Origin: Ditylenchus dipsaci | Lineage: Eukaryota; Nematoda; Chromadorea; Rhabditida; Anguinidae | Length of the DNA: 64,000 nt | Direction of reading: 5' to 3' | Assembly (NCBI GenBank): GCA_004194705.1 | Contig: SADC01000841.1 | Coordinates: 310,001-374,000, forward strand | Shown: piece by piece, positions 11,001-20,400 of the stretch | How the letters are laid out: each line of letters opens with the position of its first letter | Numbering within the stretch: position 1 is the stretch's first letter | Position numbers and translations under genes: made by a program | The notes under the pieces: model-generated | What the model was told of the DNA's origin: nothing | Databases searched by the model: none | The model's input: the letters and a program-made list of their open reading frames with translations, nothing else

Positions 11001-14000
11001 TCCGAGCAAGGACTCTTGATCGTAAAATTCATATGGAGACTCTTTTTGCCTTGCCCAAAACGAGGTTAGAATACCTTGGCCCCCAAGGCAAAAAGTCGAA
11101 TTTTGGTCAAAAATTTTTTTCTCCGAAAATCAACTTTTTAGGTCAGAAAATGCCCGAAAACACCTTTTTTTATCGTTTTCAGCGCATAAGAATTACTTAG
11201 AAATGGTTAAAACCTGATTTTGAAAGAGAAAATTGTTGGGGGGGGGGGTATTCGCTACTAGGGTCATAAATTCAAAAGTCTTAAACAAAACAGTGTTATT
11301 TCGAAAAATTTCAGGTTTTTTTGGGCCACCCTGTACTACCACTTCAGGTTTTAGGTGGTCTTGAGTGGTTCAGAGTCAAATTCTTAAGAGATTAAACGAT
11401 CGGACTGGAAATCTGATCCACCCAATCGCTTTTCCCGAAAAGTTTACACCACCGTTTCCAACTTATCGAATTTGTCCCGCCAATTTGAAACTTTTTCCTA
11501 ATCATTGAACTTCTGTACAGATTTTTCAGCTTGGTTTCTAACAAAACAAAGCCCAGAATTAACTTTAGTATAGTTTTATTAGAAACAAAGTTCAAAAATA
11601 CGTACAGAAGCTCAATGAATGAGTTTTTTTTTTAATTTGCGGGAACAAATTTAAACATATGAGCATGCCCCTTTAGTGAATATCACAAAAGAAGGTTTTT
11701 TTTCGCCTTTCCTACCCTCGACTTTTGGCAGACCTTCTTGACCATTGGAGTATTGAAAATTTGACTTGTTTTAGTTTATTAATTAATTAATTTTCATTGA
11801 TTAGTATTTTGTTGAAAAAATACTAATCGAAAAACAACAAAATTGATTAAAATATTGCTCCGCCGGCATTTTTCGCTCCGCCGCCGCCTCGCCGCCTTCT
11901 CAAACCGCCTCGCCGCCGCCGCCTACGTTCAAAATTTTCCGCCACGCCGGTAGTTTCTGAATTTCCCGCCTGCACCTGAGGCCCCCCGGCGGGCCGCCAG
12001 GTTGGGGTGCAACTATGGATCGAAGCGTTGACTTTGAGTTTCGTTTCTTTGATGACCGCAGAGCGATGGACCCTGAAAAATGAAATACTAACCAAGACGC
12101 GAAGGACCAACAACAGATAAATTTGAATCACTAAAGGCTAGGATTCAAATTAGCTGTGATCGAATTAGACAATAAATTGAATCACTAAAAGCTATGATTC
12201 AAATCAGCTGTGATTCAAATACACAAAAGACGTGATTCAAATAGCCGTGATTCAAATTAGACAAATAGATTGAATCACCAAAATACAATGATTCAAATTA
12301 GCACTGATTTAAATTACACAAAAAAAACAGGGTGGTACTTTATTCTACTACCAACTACTTAATTCTAGTACAAAATTTTTATTTTTTTTGAACTTTTCTC
12401 TTTTTCTCCTCACTTTGTAGGTACACTTGTGAAATGTGTTTAACTATCGTGTAGCCCTAAATCTTAGCTACTCAACAAGATATTTTTCTTCAGTAAAGAT
12501 TTGGAAAAAGTTGGAGATTTAGGGGTCTGAATAGAGGAACTTGGTCGAAAAGTTACTTCATACAAGCTCAAAATCTTCATATATTTGAAATCTTGCACAG
12601 GAAATTGTGGTCTAGTTAGAAAGCTGAGATTCAGGGCTACACGTTCATGTGTCAAGAAAAAAATTCTAACTTTACAAAGAGTTTTCTATGCATGTTAAAT
12701 TTGGTACTTGAAAAAAAGGGTAACACTTTACTTGACCCCCCCCCCCCCCCCACGGCTGACCCACTTTTGATGACAATTTGAAAACCCGATTGCATATTCG
12801 TGTTTCTCGACCCCGATTTAGGCGCGAATTTACCAGTCGTTTCCGTAAAGTGAAATTTTTTTTTTCAACCACAGGGGGGTATCATGGATTTTGGTCAAAA
12901 TTTGAAAAATTTGAATTCGCGCCTTTTGAATTTTGAAGGGATTAAGGGCTGTATAGGGAGGGAAGGGAATAAAAGGGGCACTTTTATGGCAGAACGTTAG
13001 AAAAAACATATATTGCTATATTCTGGCTGTCTTACATGTTTTTAACTGAGCCGTGGCAAAAAGAGCCTCTATATGCATTTATGATCAGAGTACTTCTCGG
13101 AATCATGTCTAAGGTAAGTGTGTGCGCGCATCTCTAACTCTCAAGCCCCCTGCGCCCACTTCGGGGGCGCAGGGGCTTGGTGGCTTGAGTTGAGATGCGC
13201 ACACACACATACCTTAGACAAAATCACTCGAAAAAGACTCTGGATGCATGAAAAAGCATGCATACCAGAGTTTATTTATGCGGTAGGCCCACTATTCAAA
13301 ACTATGTTCACATCTTCCTTTTTGTTCAAAAGTGGCCCCTTTATTCCCTTCCCCTCCCTATACAGCCCTCAATCCTTCAAATTCAAAAGGCGCGAATTCA
13401 AATTTTTCAAATTTTGACTAAATCCATGATACCCCCCCTGTGGTTTGAAAAAAAAATTTTTCACTTTACCGGAAACGACTGGTAAATTCGCGCCTAAATC
13501 GGGGTCGAGAAACACGAATATGCAATCGGTTTTTTCAAAATTGTCATCAAAAGTGGGTCAGCCGTGGGGGGTCAAGTAAAGTCAAGCAAAAAAAGTATTT
13601 TGGTACTAGAATAAGTATTACACAACAAAAGATATTTTAATTTGAATATGCTATTTGAATCGCGCAAAAGCGCGAAATCACTTTTTTAATTTGAATCAAT
13701 GATTCAAATTGCCAACACTGCTAATAACACATAGATTTCCATCTTTTAGCACTTTATCTTAGCCACTGTCCTCCAATCATCTGGAGTTGTGAACCAGATA
13801 ACGAGTCCATCTGCAAATTCGTGTTTGAAGGAAGGTGACAACTTTAATCAAACCTTTATCAGACTCATTTATGTTCTCTTTGTGTTAGAGTGTACACCCC
13901 AAGACAGTTGATAGCCAAACACATTTGCGTAGGCAGTGTTCTGGTGCATTGTGTGGTGCTGTGTCATCCCTTTGGTATTTCTATATTTTAATTGTTATTT

Positions 14001-14432
14001 ATTAGCATAAAATGAGTTATAGACTGGGACCGGTGGTGGCAGTAGATATCTAATTATCTGTGTTCTTTTAACCACGAATATAAATCTGAAAAATCACTTT
14101 TGGATAGGAAATCCTTTGTGTGAAAAATGATCTTATGGTTTCAAAACTTCTTGGTGTATCCTGAATTTCGTCATTTTTCTTATCTTCGCAAAAAATCGAA
14201 TTCGTATTGCTTCCCAAACGGGAATCCACTTGGATTCACGTCGGTTGACAAGCCTAGTTTTTATTTAAAATGGGTTTATGGTCAAAAAGAAATATCCATT
14301 TGTAGAAGTGGCATTCCTTGCCTGATCAGCACACTTGCTGGTGCCATTCTCGGCTTGCTGTGGGCTCAAGCTCAGACTCATCTCAACTCTAAGACCAACA
14401 ACAAACTATTTTCAAACAAACAAACATCTTAA
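2063..14432 (+). CDS. PIGF: PIG-F, GPI-anchor ethanolamine-phosphate transferase partner
   Basis: PIG-F is an ER membrane protein that stabilises PIG-O and PIG-G, which add ethanolamine phosphate to GPI anchors. Exon 1 (2063-2226) starts at ATG and gives a hydrophobic segment with VLFGAPFF, then FEDTFIFA, matching the PIG-F VLYGAP..ETFLFA block. Exon 2 (about 13763-13834) gives SICKFVFEGR. Exon 3 (13889-13974) gives QLIAKHICVGSVL and ends HPF. Exon 4 (14023-14041) completes the hallmark motif as DWDRWWQ (human LDWERPWQ). Exon 5 (14306-14432) gives GIPCLISTLAGAILGLLWA, a last membrane helix, and stops at TAA 14430-14432. The protein lacks the extra N-terminal helices of human PIG-F, so an upstream exon may exist. 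The exon 1-2 junction is the least certain; intron 1 is about 11.5 kb because it is filled with transposons. NPRL2 begins 15 nt downstream on the same strand. Confidence 0.75.
2255..2615. mobile_element. hAT-type MITE with 8-bp target duplication
   Basis: Starts CAGGGCTCCGAAT and ends ATTCGGAGCCCTG, a perfect 13-bp terminal inverted repeat beginning CAG as in many hAT elements. It is flanked by the 8-bp direct repeat CCTAATAA at 2247-2254 and 2616-2623. It encodes nothing and sits just inside PIGF intron 1. A second MITE is nested in it at 2316-2433. Confidence 0.85.
2316..2433. mobile_element. Palindromic pogo/Tigger-like MITE, TA target
   Basis: A 118-bp near-perfect palindrome starting CAGTCAACCCCCGC and ending GCGGGGGTTGACTG, flanked by TA on both sides. 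The termini belong to the CAGTCAACCCTCGATATA type seen again at 6087, 18498, 29588 and 34046. The interior repeats CCTCGCTATAGTGACA. Confidence 0.8.
2645..2953. repeat. Inverted repeat with poly-A/T core
   Basis: The two arms both carry ACTCAGGTAAACCTGACCCCCACCAG-type sequence in opposite orientation around a TTTTTAATTTTAAA core. The minus-strand frame across it is only repeat translation. It resembles a foldback MITE; I found no clean target duplication. Confidence 0.6.
2985..4190. repeat. Left arm of a giant inverted repeat (mate 11113-12300)
   Basis: About 1.2 kb reads as a near-identical reverse complement of 11113-12300. Both arms share (i) tandem GATTCAAAT..TTGAATCAC motifs, (ii) an exon-like stretch giving VHRSAVIKETKLKVNA, (iii) a GGCGG-rich tract, (iv) a palindromic MITE around TTGAGCTTCTGTACG, and (v) a long C or G run. 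The left arm also contains the left end of a hAT-like element starting at 3274, so duplication of the arm followed that insertion. The whole structure lies in PIGF intron 1. Confidence 0.85.
3219..3273 (+). CDS. Exon of an unidentified gene, cut by a hAT-like insertion
   Basis: After a good acceptor (TTTTTCAG ending at 3218) the frame reads VHRSAVIKETKLKVNASD. The reading then continues on the far side of the 4.7-kb insertion at 8019 as LSNWALWLVHVLGS if the element is removed. The same exon recurs inverted at about 12020-12075 in the other arm. I do not recognise the protein. Because it is duplicated in both arms of the giant inverted repeat, it may belong to a transposon rather than to the host. 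Confidence 0.45.
4196..6080. repeat. Nested repeats inside the 3274-8010 element
   Basis: 4196-4410 duplicates 3620-3840 (the TTGAGCTTCTGTACG foldback MITE). 4640-5040 is an inverted repeat around CAGAGTGGCCAGAAGCCC and TTCTGGCCACTCTG. 5050-5200 has short tandem copies of CCCGATCCCGCCCGACCTGATTT. 5200-6080 is unique AT-rich sequence in which I see no gene. Confidence 0.6.
6087..6790. mobile_element. Truncated pogo-like element, copy of 29588-30421
   Basis: Starts CAGTCGACCCTCGATATA and then follows the element at 29588 almost base for base for about 700 nt, including the stretch TGATACTTCATAACTAATATC. The similarity ends near 6790, where the right terminus is missing. Frequent 1-nt length differences separate the copies. 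No intact transposase is present. Confidence 0.75.
8019..8435 (+). CDS. Continuation of the unidentified gene of 3219-3273 (putative)
   Basis: Beyond the hAT insertion the sequence is GC-richer and largely non-repetitive. It contains a clean 45-nt intron (8355-8399, GTAAGT..TTTGTAG). A frame through it reads LANQKNDMINQAGYLAT, then CPAFLDCAFPVSF, then PSGYNILEPLV with stop TAG 8433-8435. Upstream, another frame gives SSGASDLSSMPSDGFDGDLL. A single model needs at least one more intron or a 1-nt shift. AATAAA lies at 8724-8729. The whole unit is inside PIGF intron 1 on the same strand. No family recognised; it could be transposon cargo. Confidence 0.35.
8740..9700 (+). repeat. Degenerate GGTGGTTT-rich tract
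   Basis: From about 8920 to 9500 the strand is dominated by variants of GGTGGTTTNGAGTGGTTT with no open frame. The tract is low-complexity and G/T-biased, perhaps the decayed tandem arm of a foldback element. 9583 starts an ACAGGGTGGCCCAAAA terminus of the type also seen at 3964, 11333 and 22808. Confidence 0.5.
9715..10706. mobile_element. Non-autonomous relative of the MULE at 21849-26327
   Basis: The ends are inverted copies of about 80 bp. The left has CTCATTTGCGCAAATTTTTT and then a tRNA B-box-like stretch (ACAGGTTCGAATCCAGG, GGTAGCAGAA). The right carries the reverse complement near 10635-10700. The TTTGCGCAAATGAG unit is the one found in the terminal repeats of the Ulp1-bearing MULE, and the stretch near 10570-10610 matches the MULE interior near 26050. 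The interior has ACCACTTGG palindromes and no credible coding frame. Target duplication not found. Confidence 0.65.
10710..11112. other. Spacer with no supported gene
   Basis: Unique sequence with no convincing open frame. The end near 10990-11060 resembles the ACCTTAGACATAATTCCGAG repeat family of 13080 and 31460, in the opposite orientation. Confidence 0.4.
11113..12300. repeat. Right arm of the giant inverted repeat (mate 2985-4190)
   Basis: Reverse-complement copy of 2985-4190, including the exon-like KETKLKVNA stretch on the minus strand, the hAT left-end sequence and the GGCGG tract. Small indels (for example in the G/C run at about 11240) are the only obvious differences. Taken as one structure, the two arms bound a 9.3-kb unit, 2985-12300. 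Confidence 0.85.
12700..13590. repeat. Palindromic element with central GC hairpin
   Basis: Arms around 12720-13020 and 13320-13590 mirror each other (GGGCTGTATAGGGAGG against CCTCCCTATACAGCCC). At the centre is a strong hairpin, AAGCCCCCTGCGCCC with its complement. Flanking it are CTAAGGTAAGTGTGTGCGCG and its inverted copy. Related hairpins lie at 31460-31680 and 43740-43860, so this is a dispersed family. Confidence 0.75.
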
Positions 14433-14447
14433 GACAGTCTAGTAAAA

Positions 14448-17400
14448 ATGGATCACACATTCTTTGAACCCCAACCACCCAAGTTGGAAGCCATTATTTA
14501 TGCTGAATTTGACAATGACATTTGTCGTGTTATCAAATATCAAGTGAGTTATTGATTTTTTTTAAATTATTGTATTAATTTCTTAGATACCACATGCAAT
14601 TTTCGACAAAAGAACGGTTTGATACTATTTCCTCAGTTATAATACTTTTTCATGTCCGAGTCAAGCCTGGATAATTTTATGTGCAACCAATATTTTAATG
14701 TGTCGCTCTATTGCACAGTCTGACACGCCATATGCCAAGCAATAGCTTCTGCCTAAATATGTGAATTGGACTGATCGATAATTTTTTTAAATTAAAATTT
14801 CAACTTGAGTACTTGGTCCAGGTGTGGCTATGACCAGTATATGACCGGAACGTTGAATTTGTGGTTTTCAAATTTTCTCTTCAACTGCTGCCCACATCTT
14901 GTAAATCCTAATTTATTTTTGGCATGTGACTGTTTCCGATTGCATGAAAGAGCATTGCATTGAAAAAATTCGGTTTCTGCCTAGAGGAACAAGACGGTTA
15001 ATTTTTATATTTCATCTTTTGTAGCCATATTCCGTCGGAAGCCATGCGAGATCGTTGATCAAATCAACATGTACGATTTCAACATTGGTCATCCAGTTGG
15101 ATAAGTGAGTTGTTCAGTCAGCAGTTAGAATCGTTGTAGTTTTAACACAACCCAATTTGCAGAAAACAAGAAGTATGCCCGAGAAGTGTATGTAGTGAAA
15201 TACCCCACTTCACTTTACAGCCCAACTTGTGTTTTTAGATATTCAACATGTGTTTTATTGTGGAAGAGGTAAAGAAGCGGGTAAAACGACAAAACACGAT
15301 GTAAAAGTGCCTGATGGTAGTGAATGGGAGCTTTGGTGCAGAAATGCGCTGATATCTGCACGGTGTTGGAGAAGGTAGTAATGCAAGTAATTGAATCGTA
15401 GCAGTGATGTTCCGTTTACACGAATCGATCAATATTAATCGATTACGATCGTTTACAAAATATAATCGATTGCAAGTTATTGATTCTTGAGTTAGATATA
15501 TGTAATCGATTGAATTTTTTTGATTCTTTTGTGGTAATCGAAAGACTAAGTCAGTAAAAAGGCCATTTTGTGATACACATGACGTTGAAAGCAGAAGTTA
15601 GTCTTTTATACAGATGTTTTTATATCGAAAAAAACTGTTTATTAGCCTTTTACCATATTTCCCTTAATAAGGCAGCCGGCCGCCATATTTTTTGGATGAC
15701 CCAAACCGTGAAATGTTGAAATCGATCTCAATATTTTTTGGGAGTGAAAATCCGAAAAGCGGATCCGGTAGAGCTCGTGGGAGTTAGAAAATGCAATAAA
15801 CAGATTTGCAAAAAAAATTCTCTGGGCTGAGATATAGGTTCTCAAAGTCGAGGAGGCCGCCTTATTAGAGGGGCCGCCTAATAGGGAAATACGGTAGCTG
15901 GTTTTTCTTTCGATTGCACGGAAAGAATAAAAATTTCAATCGACTACATGAAACTAATCGAAAGAATAAATATTTACCGGGCAGGATTAGATTGCGGCAA
16001 GAAAATCGCGGCAAAACGAATGGCAGAAGTATTCGATTATTCGTAAATATTTGCGGAATTGCCGAATAATTTGCCGCAATTTGAATTGTCGCAATGTGAT
16101 TAGCCGCATCTTACCCCTGCCCATTTACCATCGATACACGATTGCAAATGAAAGACTCAAAAACGTTCGCAATCGATTATATAAATCTAAACGAAATAAT
16201 CTATGATCTGGCAATCGATTACGATTTTTGTAAATTTTTGATCTCTAAACTAATATTAAGAGAACATCATTGATCAGTAGTATACATATAAGATATTGAC
16301 ATGTAGGTGCTCTTTCCTGTCTGAAGACAGCTTCCGACTCCCATCTCTCATGAAACATATATTCTTCGGCTTGAACAATAAAGGTAACCATATTTTTTGG
16401 AAATTTCAGTGGTAGAAGTATATTGTTTTTTAGGAGAATGCATTCACAAAGTAGGAAATCACTTTAATTTTTTCGATTTTGTAACATTTATAATGCTCAA
16501 ATGTCTGATCCACTAACTTTTTTGAAATAAGTTGTGTATGGGATATAGGTACAGTAGACTCTCTCCATAACGGACCTCTGGTGGCCGGCCTTAGGAGTTC
16601 GTTATGAGAGCGTTCCACCGATAATTTTTGGATACTCTTTGGATGCTCAGGCGAACCTCCGCCAATTTTAAGATTGAATTGTCAGCGGAGGTTGAAACCT
16701 CCATCGAACCTCGAGTAGACATCTTTTGAATGTCGATAGGTTGGCTAGAGGTTCTTTGAACCTCTATTGATAATACATCCTCCAGAAGATGTCTGTGGAG
16801 GATGAAAAGAGGTTCATAGGGAGTTATACCTCGGCCGAACTTCTTACCACGCCTGAGCGAACCTCTGACTAGGCTCGCTTCGAACTTCATTTCCCCATTC
16901 TAGCTTTTCTCTTTAGAACTAATAGAATACAATAATAAAATCACGGTTCGAAGCAAAGATGTTAAAGTAAAAATTTAGTAAAAAGTGCGACCCGCGAAGC
17001 GGGCAAGACCAGCACACTCCACATTGCAAGGGATAGGGGAAAATAAGTTCGTATTTCAGGGTGAAATACTTTGAATGTTAACTAATACAATCCCAAAAAA
17101 ACGATTTTTTACCAAAATTTTTACGTTTTATATAGTGATCAAGTTAATTATGGTGATTTAATGACCATGATCACTTTAATCAACATATTTTCTATGGTCA
17201 CTAAGAGACGTTTAACATAATTATTATCATTTATTAGAATCAACAGTAAAATTGAAGAAAAAACCGAGGTGAAAAAATCGTGGCCCCCTAACGTTTTGTC
17301 ATGAAAGTGGCCCCCTTTTATTCCTTGCACTCCCAATACAGCCCTTATTCCTTTTGAAAATTCAAATGGCGCTAATTTAAAAAAGATTTTTTTTCGACAA

Positions 17401-20400
17401 AACCTCATGATACTCTCTTCATAGGTCGAATTTTTTTTTCATAAAGTGCCTTCCCACACTTGAAAAAAAGTTTTTTCGTGGTTTTAAAGCCTCAGAAGAC
17501 GAATAAAGTGGTCAAAACCCAACTTTGAGCATTCATAGTAAAGTGCATTTTAGCCAAAAAAAAACAGGTTTCTACGCGTACGGTATTCGCAATAATGTTT
17601 TGCCCTCAGCCTCAACACTTCAAATCAATCTTTTATTTTGTAAATTTTTTAAACTTTGTGTTTTTTATAATAACTTAAAATGTTCTCGAAGAGATTCTCT
17701 ATCCGATAGGTTTTGAAAATATTTTTTTCGCAAAACTTCAGATAGGAAACTGCTCAGTGCGCGTTCCGTACCAGTGACCCACTCTGCGTGGTTTCGGCCA
17801 GGAATTAAATGGGGGGAGGGGAAGGGTTGCGCACACTCGAAAGTGACTCTGGATGTAAAAAACCGCATGTATACCAGAGCTTCGATATTTTTAGTTATCA
17901 AGAGTCAGTTATTAAACTTTGTTCGAATTTCGCTTTTTCAAAAGTCTAGATACTCACCACTACTCGTTACATTGGTCCTCTAAGACAATACCGTATTACC
18001 TCTGATAGATCATCCGGCTCTATTAACTCCTCCTTCCCTGACCTCAACTTTGGTGACCTATATCTTAGCCCACAGAAAATAATTCGAAAAGCCTGTTTGA
18101 TGCGCTTTTATACTCTCGCGAGCTCTAACCGATTCCAATTTTTAGATTTTGGTTGAGCACTCGAAATCTCTGTGGGTCAATTCAAAATTTTTCGATTTTA
18201 AAGCATCGAAAATTTAAATTTTTTATAGCATATTAGCAAGCTGTCGTGCCAATAACCAATTCACAAAAAGTTAGTGACTTTTTCCTTTTCTGAGGCAATT
18301 TTATTGTCGCTGTAACCATAGTTTCACGGCGAAAAATCGGCGCCGGTCCACCAAAAAATCGGCGCAGCGCCGAGTTTTGAATATTTTTTCGGCGTCGGCG
18401 CCAGCGCCCTACTCAGGTGAAGTTCGTGCGGGCGCCAACCCGGCGCCGAAAACGTTTTGAATATACAGAATCTTTTATTATTGTAATTTTCGTATTGCAG
18501 TCAACCCTCGATACAGTGTACCCTCGATATAGTGTAGATCTCGATACAGTGTATATTTTTTTCAACCTCATTTAGTCAGCTCTAAGCAAACTGCCTTACA
18601 GTGTACCCTCGATACAGTGTAACCCTCGATATAGTGTAGATTTTTCCGATCCCCGCGAGCTACACTGTATCGAGAGTGGACTGTACTATTACAGTAAAAT
18701 TAGGGTTTATCATATCATTATTATATACAAGCATGGTTTTGCTTTTCAATAAAATTGGCCCAGTATTACTTTTACGGCTAGCTGTCAGCATGGTAGTCAT
18801 ACTAAACATGCGTTCAGATTGAAATCACTAAACATTTTTGACAATGACCTAATTAATGGACACATTTTTGTCTCGTTGAACAAATTATTCTGTTGAAAAA
18901 GTAATAAAAATTCTTATAGGAAAACTTTGAACTTTTCATATTCATACGTGAACAAAAGCAAAAATCCAATTTTTTTTAGAAAATCGGCGCCGGCGCCGAC
19001 TGAACAAAATTTTCGGCAAGCGCCGGCACCGGCGCCCTCTTCAGGACAAAAATATGCAGCGCCGAACCGCGCCGGGGCGCGCCGGCGCCCGTGCAACTAT
19101 GGCTGTAACATGGTAGTGTTTGGTCTCAAAAAATTTGCCGTAACCTCAGCTTTCGAATGACACGAAATATGCAATGAAAAAATCAATAAATTGCGCTAGA
19201 TTTTTTTGATTTACGCTGCTCATAATGTTTTTGAAAAAGAGCAAGCATTCTTCTCGAGTCAAACCTTTTTTTCCATGTTTAAATGAAATAGCTGTGATTT
19301 TTCTATCCGCAGATTAATTTTTTACATTTTTAAGCTATTTACAGTTTTTCCGAGCTAGTTATAGTTTTTTTTTCGTTTTTTAAGTATATGGTGACCCAGA
19401 AGGTCAGGTGCTCAGTAACTTTTCGACCAAGAAACTAAGAAAATTTATTTTCAGAATCGAAATGTTGCTTCATCATAATTTTATGAGGTTGATTTTTTTT
19501 GCTGAAAAATGACCTTTTTAGTGACCACCCCAAATTTAGAAAGTAGGTTATCTTATGATCGTATCTTTTCTTTTTAGCACATCTGAGTTAAAAAAAGTAG
19601 AATCCCTGTGTTAGTATTTATTTGCATGCTTTTCTAGCTACGAATTAAAAAAAAGTAAATTAAGTTAAGTAAGTTCAGCGTGATCGATTTCCATATAAAA
19701 CTGCCTTAAATCTATGACTTTGCTGGCAAATTTTGAATTCCGCTCAAGACAACAATTATTTTAATTTTAAAAAATTCGAGATTTGAATAATTGTTGTCTT
19801 GAGCGGATTCAAAATTTGCCAGCAAAGTCATAGATTTAAGGGCAGTTTTATATGGAAATCGATTACGCTGAACACGAATTTGATGTCAAAAATCCAGGTT
19901 CATTAACGAAACTGAAATTTGCGTCGAAATCGTTTTTGAACTTTCTTTTGAGAGTCTTGCTAAACACTCTGGAGGCCCGTTTTCAATGCACTTTGCAGCA
20001 CTTTATGGTGCAGTTTTTCCTGTTCTTTTCGAATGGTATCAGTTGGTAACTGAAAAAACGAACTTATCACACTTTTTAATGCTTATTTAAGTATCAACAA
20101 CGCTTTTGAAAAATAGCAGAAATATTTCTTTGAAGTAACTACTTTACATAAAATCGTCATACATACCTCGATGATACTTTATTTGAAAGCCCATGATCTG
20201 CGCTTTCTTTAAGTTATATTTATTGAATTCGATAATGCAAATTGACGAGATCTGCCCCTTGAAGTTGCATACAGAAAATGTTGACTTGGTTGGTTTGTAG
20301 GGGCAGCTGACCCCGCAAATACCAACTTTTTTTCAATTTTTTTTTCACCATCGTGCTCACCGAGAAATTCTGAGTCCAACGAATATAAATGGCTCCTTGA

